Position numbers and translations under genes: made by a program
The notes under the pieces: model-generated
What the model was told of the DNA's origin: nothing
The model's input: the letters and a program-made list of their open reading frames with translations, nothing else
The model's database searches: none
Source of the DNA: Paenibacillus sp. E222
GTDB lineage: Bacteria; Bacillota; Bacilli; Paenibacillales; Paenibacillaceae
NCBI RefSeq assembly: GCF_013401555.1
Contig: NZ_CP058552.1
Span: 1,364,001-1,428,000 of the forward strand
Length of the DNA: 64,000 nt
Direction: 5' to 3'
Shown here: in pieces, positions 9,056-18,090 of the stretch
Layout of the letters: each line of letters starts with the position of its first letter
How positions within the stretch are numbered: position 1 is the stretch's first letter

Positions 9056-9524
9056 TCGTTGCTCACCTCATTCTTTTTGTGATGTATCTATACGTAAGAC
9101 GGTTGCTGAGCCACTAAAGTTCCTGCACATCGCTGGAAAAAAGTATAAATCTACATTGAAGCTGGAACTGGAAAATGGAATATGTTAACATATGGGTAAC
9201 TTACGGAACGGAGGGATACGTGTGGCAAATTTTATCCGATGGAGATAGTATGGCGAAACGTTTGTTTGCGCTTGCTGTATTTCTGCCTGTGTGCAGCTCA
9301 TCGGGATAGGTTTGCCTATTTACACGTATGCCGCTAGTCATTAAAGAAACGCTCTTTTAGAGTGGTTCTTTAGTGTACTACTATTTTTTGGCGAGCATTC
9401 AGGTACACCCCATATCCGCAATGAACTGCACAGGCATGGATGTCTGTGTTTTTTAATTTATTGAGGAAAAGGGGAGATCCTGAAATGACAAAATTGAACG
9501 TGAATGAGCAAAGGAGAAGGGTGC
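9056..9524. other. gene-poor stretch with a decayed signal-peptide remnant and a hairpin
   Basis: No intact gene is visible. At 9250 an ATG with GGAG 5 nt upstream begins MAKRLFALAVFLPV, then stops after 19 codons; in another frame the reading continues QLIGIGLPIYTYAAS and stops at 9342. Together they look like a frameshifted, otherwise deleted secretory signal peptide. A 13-bp hairpin with two G-U pairs (9342-9354 / 9360-9372) follows directly and may be the old terminator. Confidence 0.35.
9342..9372 (+). terminator. hairpin terminator behind the remnant at 9250
   Basis: TAAAGAAACGCTC (9342-9354) pairs with GAGTGGTTCTTTA (9360-9372); a T-rich stretch (TATTTTTTG) follows 11 nt later. Confidence 0.45.
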
Positions 9525-10220
9525 ATGACACAATTTCGTGTAGTGTGTTGGTTGTTTGCAATCACGTTTACAGTCGGTCTATTGGGCTGCTCGGCCCCTT
9601 TTTCTAACTCAGATGATGATCAATCAGATGTTTTAGATGTTCTCTCCCAAGATCGGTTACAGGAACTGAGGGAGGAGTACCCATTCTCGCCACAGTCTCT
9701 CGTTACTCCATGGATGAAAAAAGTGACCTATAGAGAGATTATGGACTTCGCAGATGCAGTTGTTGTGGCAGAGGTTGTGAGCGTGCTGCCGAATTTTAGT
9801 ATGTTGATAACCACTGAACCGGATACACCTGAACGAACAATGACAGAAAAGCAGGAGACTACGGGAATGACTCCCTACGAAGCTGAGTTCGTCTCTTACA
9901 AAGTAAAGGTGCACGAAGTGATTACAGGAGCAGATGTAGCCAAGGAAACATTTCTGTTCTATAACGCAGCGTTTGCGGCGCTTGAGCCTAAACTTATGCC
10001 TGGTCAGAGACTAGTTACAGCGGTCAAAAAGGGGGTAGAGTCCGAGCAACGTGGAGGTTATTCCTTCTCTCGTTATGGCACGTACTATGTCGTAGATGGG
10101 GATTATGTCCTTTCTGCCTACGAGGGGTTCTCCAACGAGGCGCTTGAATTCACCAAACAAACAAATGGAATCAAGCTGGATCAGTTTGTGAAAAAGGTTC
10201 GAAGCTTGGCGCAGGAGTAG
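9525..10220 (+). CDS. putative lipoprotein of unknown function
   Basis: 231 residues. The signal peptide ends in the lipobox VGLLGC (Cys about 22) and is followed by an acidic spacer (SNSDDDQSD). The rest is a soluble domain with MDFADAVVVAEVVSVLPNF and KVKVHEVITGADVAKETFLFYNAAFAALEPKLMPGQRLVTAVKKG, a beta-rich pattern seen in many Bacillales lipoproteins that I cannot name. ATG 9525 is preferred over ATG 9504 because AAAGGAG lies 9 nt before it. A bidirectional terminator separates it from the convergent nucleotidase gene. Confidence 0.7.
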   Translation: MTQFRVVCWLFAITFTVGLLGCSAPFSNSDDDQSDVLDVLSQDRLQELREEYPFSPQSLVTPWMKKVTYREIMDFADAVVVAEVVSVLPNFSMLITTEPDTPERTMTEKQETTGMTPYEAEFVSYKVKVHEVITGADVAKETFLFYNAAFAALEPKLMPGQRLVTAVKKGVESEQRGGYSFSRYGTYYVVDGDYVLSAYEGFSNEALEFTKQTNGIKLDQFVKKVRSLAQE

Positions 10221-10257
10221 GTGAACACGTAACGTTTGGCTCTAAAATCCAAAATGG

Positions 10258-10297
10258 AAAAGACCTCTTCCACATGCATAGTGGAGGAGGTCTTTCT
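10258..10297. terminator. bidirectional terminator between lipoprotein and nucleotidase genes
   Basis: AAGACCTCTTCCAC (10260-10273) pairs with GTGGAGGAGGTCTT (10281-10294), with T-rich tails on both strands. Confidence 0.85.
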
Positions 10298-10336
10298 TAT
10301 GAATAGATTAATTACTTAGAGTCGTCAACTGGCAAT

Positions 10337-12619
10337 CTATTTCAGCATACTTACATATTTTCCGTAGACATAAGCTGCGCGTCCATCTAGTTTCACTTTG
10401 ACCCAGCCATACTTATCTGTACTGATTACTTCAAGGACGGTGCCTTTCGGTACGGCAGTAACTACTTTGGCTTGGGATGAAGCGCTAGAGCGCACGTTCA
10501 GGTAGGCTGCAGTAACCTTGGCTTGTTTACCTTTAACGACTGTACCCGGCTTACCTGTACTTGGTGATGTAGATGGTTTACCGGGTTTCGATGTGTCTGG
10601 TTTCGGTACCGTTGGTGTCGTCGGCTTCTCAGGTGAAGTCTCTTCTTCACCACTGCCAGGGGACGCCTTGCGAGCTTTATTCAGCTCTTGATAGAACTCC
10701 CCTTTGGTTTTCACGCCAGAGAATTTCGCGACACTTACGTTCGCTTTGGCGGCAAGTGCAGTCATTTCTTCTTCAGTCACCGCATCCAAAATGTTAATGG
10801 ACGCAATATTGGTATACTTGCCATCTTCCGTTGTCGGAACAGACATGATGCCATCATTAATCAGCTCTACAATATCTGCACGTGCAGGTGCTGTCAGATC
10901 GACACCGGTGATTTTCCAGTTGTGCTGGATTTTCGGTTCATAAACGCCTTTCATCACGTCTTTGAGATAAGCAATGGACAGATTACGGATCGTACCTTGA
11001 ATCTCGCCAAATGCCGAAGCATCCTTGGAGGACCACAATTGCTTGAACTTACGTCCTTCCAGCGCTCCACCTTTGGCAATCAGGGCTTCCATCCGGTAGG
11101 CATTCATGCCGAGCTTGAGTGTATCGTCTTCTTTAACCACTTTGCCATTGCTGTATTTGAGGTTCGTAATCCGACTGCCGTAAGGCTTGGTCAGGTCAAT
11201 CTCATACGTCACTCCGCCGAAGAAATCGTCGGTGCTGTATTTGGAAGCACGTCGTTTCGGATCAAAACTGATCGTCACATCGCCAGGGCGTGTGGAGTTA
11301 AAATAACCCGCAGACCATTCCATGTAATCCTTCAGATCACGTCCGGTCACTTCATATACCGTTACTTCACCAAAGGTATATTGGTAGTTGAACGCAATAT
11401 CCTTTTTCTTGATCGGTCCGACATCCAGCTTGGCCTTATCGTTATCGATCTGGTGCGCGACTACGTCGGCATCGCTATAATGCAGCATGACTTCAGTGAA
11501 GAAGTCAGAGAGTGGTGTCTCCTGGATCTGCACAGCAGGAATGCCTTTGATCTCATCTGCTGGTACCAGGTTGGTTCCTTTTAGTTCGGCTACTTCAATG
11601 TTGGCATCTGCACGAGCGAACTCGTGAAATGGATGCAGTGTATCTTCCAGTCCGGGATCGGACACTTCATAAGAGCCATCAGCTGCTTTTACAGCGAGTG
11701 CTTGAGCTTCCTTGCTTTTCAGTACAACCTTGTCGCCTTCTTTGGCAAACGTGAGGTCAATCCGTGAAATGTGTGAACCATATTTGTTCGGCTCGGAGAT
11801 CAATACGCCGTTAACCGTTTGAGATTCAATCAGCGTATGCATGTGTCCGGCAAAAATAGCAGCCAGCTCCGGGTTGGCATTGGCGATATCCGTAACCCCG
11901 GTGCCCGGGTTCCCGTTCTCGTTATCCAGTCCCATATGCATAAGTCCAACCATGACGTCCACTTTGCCTTTCAGCTCAGCGATGGCCTTCTTGGTCTCTT
12001 CCACCGGGTCTTTGACAATGATGCCGTCCAGGTGGTCTGTACCTTTCTCGAACTCGGTAATCATAGGTGTGTTCATTCCGATGACGCCAACCTTGATACC
12101 GTCTTTCTCAATAATTGTATAAGCAGGCATGTAGCGGTCGCCGTTTTCTTTGAATATGTTACCTACCAAGGGTTGTCCCTTGAACTGTGAGGAAATCTTC
12201 TCTAATACGTCCAAACCAAAGTTAAATTCATGATTTCCCATAACCCATGCGTCATATTTCATTTCGTTCATTGCGACCATCATAGGAGATTGAGGTTGAT
12301 CGTTGAACAGTTCAGCCGAGTTGTCCTGAATCATGTCGCCTGCATCCAGCAGAATCGTATTCGGATTCTCTGCACGTACTTTTTTCACGATGGTGTAGAG
12401 CTGTGTCATGCTGCCTGTCGGATTCGGACCGTCCAGAGCGTAGTCCCACGGCATAAATCGGCCATGAATGTCCGATGTTCCCAGCAACGTAATCTTGGTT
12501 TCCTTGTCTGCTTCAGCAGCCTGAGCCGGAGTGGAGGCAAAAGGTGCGAAGAGGATGGAGGCACATAAGAGGAAGGATAAGGGCCATCCGGCATAACGTT
12601 TCGGCGAAAATTTGCGCAT
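10337..12619 (-). CDS. secreted 5'-nucleotidase / 2',3'-cyclic-nucleotide phosphodiesterase with C-terminal SH3b domain
   Basis: A 760-residue secreted protein. The signal peptide is about 1-35 (ends AQAAEA). The metallophosphatase domain has LLGTSDIHGRF, LLDAGDMIQD, MGNHEFNFGLD and AGHMHT. The 5'-nucleotidase C-terminal domain follows (ETPLSDFFTEVMLHYSDADVV). A Pro/Thr/Lys linker leads to an SH3b domain (AAYLNVRSSASSQAKVVTAV..GWVKVKLDGRAAYV) that probably binds the cell wall. There is no LPXTG anchor. Likely role: release of phosphate and nucleosides from extracellular nucleotides. ATG 12619 follows GGGAG; the frame extends 30 codons upstream without a ribosome site. A PhoP-box-like repeat lies upstream. 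Confidence 0.9.
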   Translation of the reverse strand: MRKFSPKRYAGWPLSFLLCASILFAPFASTPAQAAEADKETKITLLGTSDIHGRFMPWDYALDGPNPTGSMTQLYTIVKKVRAENPNTILLDAGDMIQDNSAELFNDQPQSPMMVAMNEMKYDAWVMGNHEFNFGLDVLEKISSQFKGQPLVGNIFKENGDRYMPAYTIIEKDGIKVGVIGMNTPMITEFEKGTDHLDGIIVKDPVEETKKAIAELKGKVDVMVGLMHMGLDNENGNPGTGVTDIANANPELAAIFAGHMHTLIESQTVNGVLISEPNKYGSHISRIDLTFAKEGDKVVLKSKEAQALAVKAADGSYEVSDPGLEDTLHPFHEFARADANIEVAELKGTNLVPADEIKGIPAVQIQETPLSDFFTEVMLHYSDADVVAHQIDNDKAKLDVGPIKKKDIAFNYQYTFGEVTVYEVTGRDLKDYMEWSAGYFNSTRPGDVTISFDPKRRASKYSTDDFFGGVTYEIDLTKPYGSRITNLKYSNGKVVKEDDTLKLGMNAYRMEALIAKGGALEGRKFKQLWSSKDASAFGEIQGTIRNLSIAYLKDVMKGVYEPKIQHNWKITGVDLTAPARADIVELINDGIMSVPTTEDGKYTNIASINILDAVTEEEMTALAAKANVSVAKFSGVKTKGEFYQELNKARKASPGSGEEETSPEKPTTPTVPKPDTSKPGKPSTSPSTGKPGTVVKGKQAKVTAAYLNVRSSASSQAKVVTAVPKGTVLEVISTDKYGWVKVKLDGRAAYVYGKYVSMLK

Positions 12620-12669
12620 GTTGTAATCTCCCTTGTTATCTAGTGTTATGTAAAGATATGTGTCATTGG

Positions 12670-12697
12670 AGTTAATACTAGATAAACATTTGGTAAA
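12670..12697 (-). promoter_or_regulatory. candidate PhoP box upstream of the nucleotidase
   Basis: On the gene strand three hexamers, TTTACC, TTTATC and TTAACT, repeat with exactly 11-bp period (starts at 12697, 12686, 12675). Each fits the TT-H-A-Y core of the PhoP consensus and differs only in the last base. The last hexamer could serve as -35, with TACATA 17 bp further as -10. Phosphate-starvation control would fit a nucleotidase. Confidence 0.45.
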
Positions 12698-12720
12698 TGT
12701 AAACCACAAAATGACAAATA

Positions 12721-12780
12721 AAAGAGACCGCTTTGGATCATTCCATAGGAATTGACTGGAAAATGATCAGAGTGGTCTCT
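12721..12780 (-). terminator. Rho-independent terminator after the MFS gene
   Basis: A long imperfect hairpin with arms AGAGACC (12723-12729) and GGTCTCT (12774-12780) plus inner GATCATT/AATGATC pairing; on the minus strand it ends in TTTTATTTG. It lies about 160 nt after the MFS stop. Confidence 0.65.
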
Positions 12781-12943
12781 GTACGTATTTTTATATGTTA
12801 AGCTTCTTCCTCAACAACATCCAAATCATAATTAATTGTATATGAAGCTTGGCAATTCAGTATGAGAATGTTACTGGTGAAGAAGGGATTTTCTCGTTAT
12901 GGAAGAGAGAGCACTTTGCTCCAGAATAACGGGGCCCTTACTC

Positions 12944-14134
12944 TTAAACCGTCTCTATTGAACTACGACTACGAGAGGTGAAGAATTTTATTTTGACAAC
13001 GATGGTTACCCAAGCAAGCAGACCAAAGATTATTCCGCTCCAGATGACCTGATGAATTCCAAGTTGGGCAATGAACCACCCGCCAATGGAGGTGCCGAGA
13101 GTAATCCCCAGATTAGAGAAAGAGACAAAGAGACTATTTCCGAATTCAGGTGCTTCCTGAGACTCCGTCGTAAGCCAAGTTTGGCTGACAATCAGACCGC
13201 CAGAGTGAATTGCACCCCAGACGAACACCATGATAATCATCGGAATGAAATAGGAGCCTGCATAGAAAACGAGTATATAAGCCGCCATGTATAGTATCGG
13301 AAAGAGGAGAACGGTCCTCGGAATATTCCGATGCAGAAGCTGTCCGAATACCAAATTTCCGGCGATCATAATAACACCAAAGGCCAAGAGCATCACACTA
13401 ATCCATGAACCGCCCATACGTGTGACTTGCCCAAGATATTCGGCGAAATAACTGTATACGGAGAACATTGCTGCAAAAATAAAAATGACAGTAGCAATAT
13501 TTAGCCACAGCGCAGGTTTACGCAGAATGCCAATCTGTTTCCCATAAGACATCTTCTCTTGCACAGGCATCGAGGGCAGCCAAACCCATATCCCGACGAA
13601 AGCAATGATACTGACAACCGCTCCGAACCAAAACGCAGCCTCCAGCGAGAAGTTTTCCGCAAGGTAGGAAGTTAGGGGTACGCCAAATGCAAAGCCGGCA
13701 GTGACCCCGGTAAACACTTTAGCAACCGCCTGACTGCTCTTTTCCGGCGGGACCAGTTTGGCACCCGTGACGAGAGCAACAGAGAAGAAGACCGGATGGA
13801 AAATGGCCGGGATAATCCGAAAGATCAACATCATGTCGAATCGGGTTGTGTAGGCGTAGACTACATTCGAAATGGCGAACAATAGCACAGCAGTTAACAA
13901 AATGGTTTTACGATTGATACCAGATACAAGCAAAGTCAGGAAAGGGCCAGACACGGCAACGACTAAAGCGAAAATACTTACCAGCCATCCAGCTTGTGCA
14001 GCGGTGATATTGAATTTCTGGGTGATCAGAGGAAGCACGCCAATAATACCGATTTCTGTAGTGATGATGGCGAATACACCTAGTGCCAGAATGAGAGTGA
14101 GTAATGGATTAACCTGTTGTGATGTTGATTTCAT
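12944..14134 (-). CDS. MFS transporter, DHA1/arabinose-efflux type
   Basis: A 396-residue integral membrane protein with about 12 hydrophobic segments. TM1 is LLTLILALGVFAIITTEIGIIGVLPLI. The loop 2-3 motif is reduced (SGINRKTILLTAVLLF). FRIIPAIFHPVFFSVALVTGAKLVPPEKSSQAVAKVFTGVTAGFAFGVPL matches the DHA1 sugar/drug-efflux group (YdhP/AraJ-like). It probably exports a small molecule by proton antiport; the substrate is unknown. GGAGG lies 12 nt before the ATG. No regulator is adjacent, but AT-rich palindromes lie upstream (14257-14272). Confidence 0.88.
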   Translation of the reverse strand: MKSTSQQVNPLLTLILALGVFAIITTEIGIIGVLPLITQKFNITAAQAGWLVSIFALVVAVSGPFLTLLVSGINRKTILLTAVLLFAISNVVYAYTTRFDMMLIFRIIPAIFHPVFFSVALVTGAKLVPPEKSSQAVAKVFTGVTAGFAFGVPLTSYLAENFSLEAAFWFGAVVSIIAFVGIWVWLPSMPVQEKMSYGKQIGILRKPALWLNIATVIFIFAAMFSVYSYFAEYLGQVTRMGGSWISVMLLAFGVIMIAGNLVFGQLLHRNIPRTVLLFPILYMAAYILVFYAGSYFIPMIIMVFVWGAIHSGGLIVSQTWLTTESQEAPEFGNSLFVSFSNLGITLGTSIGGWFIAQLGIHQVIWSGIIFGLLAWVTIVVKIKFFTSRSRSSIETV

Positions 14135-14256
14135 ATAAAGTGTTGACCTCCAAATTTATTTACATATATAGAAAAGTAGATATAACGAACTAAAGAAACC
14201 TCCTTACCTGTATAAAAATATATGGCCGATATAATAAGTTCTCAGGATTATATTAT

Positions 14257-14272
14257 ATCTATATTTATAGAT
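14257..14272. promoter_or_regulatory. AT-rich palindrome, possible operator
   Basis: ATCTATA TT TATAGAT is perfectly symmetric and is nested in a second inverted repeat. It lies about 125 bp upstream of the MFS start and could bind a TetR- or MarR-type repressor. AT-rich palindromes arise easily by chance, hence low confidence. Confidence 0.3.
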
Positions 14273-14396
14273 TTGTAAATATAATAGGTTTAACTTAGTG
14301 GTTAAGCCATCATGTTAGTGCCCAACATCTATACTTTTTGAGGGACAAGCTATACTTTCTACATGGATAATTACAAATTTATCCAGTAGAATGAAA

Positions 14397-14411
14397 TTGC
14401 AAGCGCTTACT
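14397..14411 (+). promoter_or_regulatory. cre site (CcpA) in the xylanase promoter region
   Basis: TTGCAAGCGCTTACT matches every position of the degenerate cre consensus WTGNAANCGNWNNCW. It lies 37-51 bp upstream of the xylanase ATG, a position suited to repression by CcpA with preferred sugars. Confidence 0.65.
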
Positions 14412-14447
14412 TTGCATTGCGTACTATACATTTAAAGGAGGAAGATC

Positions 14448-15416
14448 ATGTTTAAGTCCAAGTCCAAATGGTTCAAAACGGTGAGTTCGCTCGCTTTAGT
14501 GGGTGTACTTGCTGCATCAGTAGCCGTTGGTAGTGTGAGTGCCGGTCTTGCAAAAGGCAGCAAATTTCTAGGGAATATCATCGCAAGCAGTGTACCTTCC
14601 AATTTCAATCCCTACTGGAATCAGGTGACTCCCGAGAATTCAACCAAATGGGATGCGGTTGAGGGTACACGCAACGTCATGAACTGGTCTCAGGCAGACA
14701 TGGCATACAATCATGCCGTCAATAATGGATTTCCTTTCAAGTTCCATACTTTGGTGTGGGGAAATCAGCAGCCTGGATGGATAAATAGTCTTTCGGCTGC
14801 TGATCAGAAAGCTGAAGTCACACAGTGGATTCAGGCGGCAGGCCAACGTTACCCCAAAGCAGCATTCGTTGATGTGGTCAATGAACCGCTGCATGCCAAG
14901 CCTTCATACCGCAATGCGATCGGTGGAGATGGAGCAACCGGCTGGGACTGGGTCATCTGGTCTTTCCAACAAGCGAGACAAGCCTTTCCAAACGCCAAAT
15001 TGCTGATCAACGAATACGGCATCATCGGTGATCCGGCTAAAGCGGATCAATATATACAGATTATCAATATCCTGAAAAGCAGAGGTCTTGTCGATGGCAT
15101 TGGTATTCAGGCCCATTACTTTAACATGGATAACGTTTCCGTAAGCACAATGAACACGGTATTGAACAAGCTGGCTGCGACCGGTCTGCCGATTTATGTA
15201 TCCGAACTGGACATGACGGGCGATGACAATACCCAATTACAACGTTATCAACAGAAATTTCCTGTACTATGGCAGCATTCCGCTGTTAAAGGTGTAACAC
15301 TGTGGGGCTATAACCAGAATCAAACCTGGGTATCCGGTTCTCACTTGGTGAACAGCAACGGTACAGAGCGTCCAGCGCTCCAATGGTTGAGAAACTACCT
15401 TGCGAACAATCCGTAA
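14448..15416 (+). CDS. secreted endo-1,4-beta-xylanase, GH10
   Basis: A 322-residue compact single-domain GH10 enzyme. The signal peptide is about 1-32 (ends SVSAG). Family landmarks are NQVTPENSTKWDA, FHTLVWGNQQPGW, the acid/base E146 in VDVVNEPLH, INEYG, IGIQAHYF and the nucleophile E253 in IYVSELDMTG. No binding module or SLH domain is present, so a freely secreted xylanase is expected. A strong AAAGGAGG site precedes the ATG. Regulation: a consensus cre site directly upstream. A bidirectional terminator follows. Confidence 0.96.
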   Translation: MFKSKSKWFKTVSSLALVGVLAASVAVGSVSAGLAKGSKFLGNIIASSVPSNFNPYWNQVTPENSTKWDAVEGTRNVMNWSQADMAYNHAVNNGFPFKFHTLVWGNQQPGWINSLSAADQKAEVTQWIQAAGQRYPKAAFVDVVNEPLHAKPSYRNAIGGDGATGWDWVIWSFQQARQAFPNAKLLINEYGIIGDPAKADQYIQIINILKSRGLVDGIGIQAHYFNMDNVSVSTMNTVLNKLAATGLPIYVSELDMTGDDNTQLQRYQQKFPVLWQHSAVKGVTLWGYNQNQTWVSGSHLVNSNGTERPALQWLRNYLANNP

Positions 15417-15457
15417 GCTGTTATAATCACGCTCATCTGTTATCACTTGTATCCAAA

Positions 15458-15510
15458 AAATAGCGCTCTGTTCCGCAGATCAAGCAGCGGAGCAGAGCGC
15501 TATTTCTTAC
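15458..15510. terminator. bidirectional terminator between xylanase and GH30 genes
   Basis: AAATAGCGCTCTG (15458-15470) pairs with CAGAGCGCTATTT (15493-15505), with further TCCGC/GCGGA pairing, between two convergent genes. Confidence 0.88.
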
Positions 15511-15524
15511 TCATCATGTCCTGT

Positions 15525-16862
15525 CTACGATTGAGAAATGACCATACTGTTGAAGGAATCAGCCTCCAGCTCGAACCGGAGTGTCTGCCCTTCATATGCC
15601 AAATGCAGGTCACGGCTGTCCTTGAACGGATTGTTGATGACAATGACGAGGCTATTGTCCGGGTTGCGGAAAGCCACGGCTTTGCCGCTCCAGGCTCCAG
15701 ACAGTCCTACTCTTCGCGCACCAGGCACGACATCATGAGCAAAATGCTTCATCACATAATACTCGGGATTCCGAATGATTCCTTTGGCATCCGGGTCTAC
15801 CGTAATCATGGAGTTTTGCTCCCACCCCCATGTGCTGCGGCCTTTCGGCTCCAGAACCATATTCCAGTAAATGTACGCATTCACTCCATTGCTGAAATAG
15901 TGCTGGTACAGGTTAAATACATACTTGGCGTAGTTCCACGAGTTGTTGCCGTCACCGCACTCATTCTCGGTCTGCATGTAACGAAGCTCCGGGTAGCTCG
16001 CGGCTGTACGTTGGATGGCATTTTTGCCTGCCCACTGATAACCAACTCCCTTGATATAGGCGTACGCTTTGGGATCACTAAGCACCAGTCCGGCATATTC
16101 GTCAAAATCATTTGTTTTCTTCTTGATCAATTCTTCCCATGGATCAGGTGCGTTGATCGTTCCCAGCCAGATTTCCGTATCTAGACCATGCTGGTCAAAA
16201 GCAGGGCCCAGGTAGTCGGCGATAAACTCGCGCAGCTGCTCCCCGGTCCACATGCAGGAAGGGAATTTCTGATCCGCGATGACTTCGTTCTGTACATGGA
16301 CCTGATGGATGGTAATGCCAGCGTCCTGGTAAGCTTGTACGAATTTGACGAAATACAGCGCATAAGCTTCCAGGATCTCCTTCTCCCAGCGCAGCGTTCC
16401 ATAGTTATAGGCTTTTGGTGACTTCATCCAGGTAGGCGGGCTCCACGGGGAGGCGAAGAATTGCAGATTCGGATTATAGGTCAGGGCCTCTTTGATGTAT
16501 GGAATCAGATATTTAAAATCACGTTCGATCGAAAAATGTTCCATGGCCACATCGCCGTCCACCTCATTGTGACTGTACCATTGCTCTGCATAATCACTCG
16601 CGCCAATAGGCAGGCGACAGATGTTGAATTTATGTTCACCTTCCGGGTGGAAGAGGGAATGAAATACGTCATGACGCTGCTCCTCATTCAAGTGGGACAG
16701 GGCAATATAACCAAGCTCGTTAAAGCAACCGCCAAATCCTTCGACAAGCTGATGCTGTTCACCTGTGAGCTTTAAGTTAGCGTCTTCATTTGTAGTTGTA
16801 TAAGAGATCTCTTTCCACGCATGATCTGGTGTAGTGGAATAACCGTGTATTGTCAGGGACAT
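15525..16862 (-). CDS. GH30 family glycoside hydrolase, intracellular
   Basis: A 445-residue protein with the GH30 (beta/alpha)8 barrel and attached beta domain. Landmarks are LVEGFGGCFNELG, CRLPIGASDYAEQWYS, FASPWSPPTWMKSP, the acid/base E193 in VHVQNEV, and the nucleophile region QTENECGDG (E299, or less likely E301). Relatives include glucosylceramidases, beta-1,6-glucanases and beta-xylosidases; I cannot pick the substrate. There is no signal peptide, so it should act on imported oligosaccharides. A divergent AraC-type regulator lies 120 bp away and probably controls it. Confidence 0.88.
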   Translation of the reverse strand: MSLTIHGYSTTPDHAWKEISYTTTNEDANLKLTGEQHQLVEGFGGCFNELGYIALSHLNEEQRHDVFHSLFHPEGEHKFNICRLPIGASDYAEQWYSHNEVDGDVAMEHFSIERDFKYLIPYIKEALTYNPNLQFFASPWSPPTWMKSPKAYNYGTLRWEKEILEAYALYFVKFVQAYQDAGITIHQVHVQNEVIADQKFPSCMWTGEQLREFIADYLGPAFDQHGLDTEIWLGTINAPDPWEELIKKKTNDFDEYAGLVLSDPKAYAYIKGVGYQWAGKNAIQRTAASYPELRYMQTENECGDGNNSWNYAKYVFNLYQHYFSNGVNAYIYWNMVLEPKGRSTWGWEQNSMITVDPDAKGIIRNPEYYVMKHFAHDVVPGARRVGLSGAWSGKAVAFRNPDNSLVIVINNPFKDSRDLHLAYEGQTLRFELEADSFNSMVISQS

Positions 16863-16982
16863 TGGAATTTCCTCCTCGCTTGAATCTCAGGTATGATGTA
16901 CAGTCAGTATATCAAGTCTCATTGCAAAAGAAGATACGCTGAACCGCGTAAAATTTGCCCTAATCCAAGGTGGTGAGAATCC

Positions 16983-17897
16983 ATGATTATTCCTGAACCA
17001 TACCGTTCTTATCTATCTCCGGAGAGCCGATGGCTACCTGCGACGGACTGGAACGTTAAGCTGTTTGGTGCTCACATGCAGAAGGTGAAGCAGGGCTGGC
17101 AAGTACCGCTGGAATCGCATTTGGCCTTTGAATTGATACTGATTCTGGAAGGATCGCAGACGACGATATTGGAGAACATCCGTTATGAGCTCCAAGCAGG
17201 AGATATATTGCTTATCCCGCCTGGATGCAAACATACCAATGAATGCAATCAGGAGCAGGGGCTGACCTACTTTATTGCCCATTTCAATGTAGATGAGGTT
17301 CTGTTTCGCCAGGAGATGAGTAGACATGTGCAGATGTTGTTTCCATGTGGCGGCGAGGAGAATCAGCGATTAACGGAAGTCATGATGAAATGGGTGGATC
17401 TGCTTCAGCACAAAGAAGAGTATACAACATCAGATCTGTTCCGTATGCAGGCTGGTTTGCTGGAGATTTTGGCGATATTGGCAGAGCAAAGTTCCTCCCG
17501 TTCCCAAGAAGCCGTATCGCCTACTGTGGCGCACTATGCAACACTGATTGCCGAGAAAATCAAAAGCCGTTTCAATGCCGGGAATATCCAGCGGGAAGGG
17601 CTGGGGGATAAGGAGATTCGGATTGAAGAGATTGCGGCCTCGCTTCAAATCAGCCCTGGATATGCACTGGAGACATTTCAGAAAGTATACGGCATCTCTC
17701 CGCGCAGATATTTGTCTGAACTGAAGCTCCACGAGGCCAAGCAGCTGATACACCAGCCTGATCTTAACCTCACTCGGGTAGCCACCATGCTTGGATATTC
17801 CAGTCTTGCGCATTTCAGTCGGCAGTTCAGGCGATGGACTGGCATGAGTCCCAGTGAATACAGACAGACCCTGGGCAGCATCCGTTTTTTCGATTAA
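16983..17897 (+). CDS. AraC family transcriptional regulator with cupin sensor domain
   Basis: 304 residues. The N-terminal AraC-type cupin (about 25-120) contains ELILILEGSQTTILENIRYELQAGDILLIPPGCKHTNEC. Two C-terminal HTH motifs (about 195-300) contain IRIEEIAASLQISPGYALETFQKVYGISPRRYLSELKLHEAKQL and NLTRVATMLGYSSLAHFSRQFRRWTGMSPSEYR. It is probably a sugar-responsive activator of the divergent GH30 gene. AAGGTGGTGAG precedes ATG 16983. Confidence 0.9.
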   Translation: MIIPEPYRSYLSPESRWLPATDWNVKLFGAHMQKVKQGWQVPLESHLAFELILILEGSQTTILENIRYELQAGDILLIPPGCKHTNECNQEQGLTYFIAHFNVDEVLFRQEMSRHVQMLFPCGGEENQRLTEVMMKWVDLLQHKEEYTTSDLFRMQAGLLEILAILAEQSSSRSQEAVSPTVAHYATLIAEKIKSRFNAGNIQREGLGDKEIRIEEIAASLQISPGYALETFQKVYGISPRRYLSELKLHEAKQLIHQPDLNLTRVATMLGYSSLAHFSRQFRRWTGMSPSEYRQTLGSIRFFD

Positions 17898-17951
17898 ACA
17901 ATCGCTATTACGCCAATCCCATTCCTGCCAGCTCGTATCCAGTTTATGCTC

Positions 17952-17984
17952 ATCAAAAATCCCCGCTGATGTTCAGACGGGGAC
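17952..17984 (-). terminator. Rho-independent terminator after the LRR protein gene
   Basis: On the minus strand TCCCCG (17983-17978) pairs with CGGGGA (17965-17960), followed by TTTTTGATG. Confidence 0.6.
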
Positions 17985-18090
17985 TTCGCTGTGCATGAAA
18001 CAGTCTTCATAATGGCATATGAATTGAATTGGAATTGTGCATTAAGAAAAGTTGAGATAAGTGCCTGATGCTCGATTATGAATGGCTTAA

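Larger units (their letters stand above)
14135..14447. other. AT-rich divergent intergenic region between MFS and xylanase genes
   Basis: No gene is visible. It holds the promoters of both divergent genes, a perfect 16-bp palindrome (ATCTATA-TT-TATAGAT, 14257-14272) nested in a wider TATTATAT...ATATAATA repeat, and the xylanase cre site at 14397. I could not fix a convincing -35/-10 pair for either gene. Confidence 0.5.

Noticed and set aside
10688..11584. Long open frame antisense to the nucleotidase
   Set aside because: Composition-driven shadow of a conserved gene; the translated sequence has no family features.
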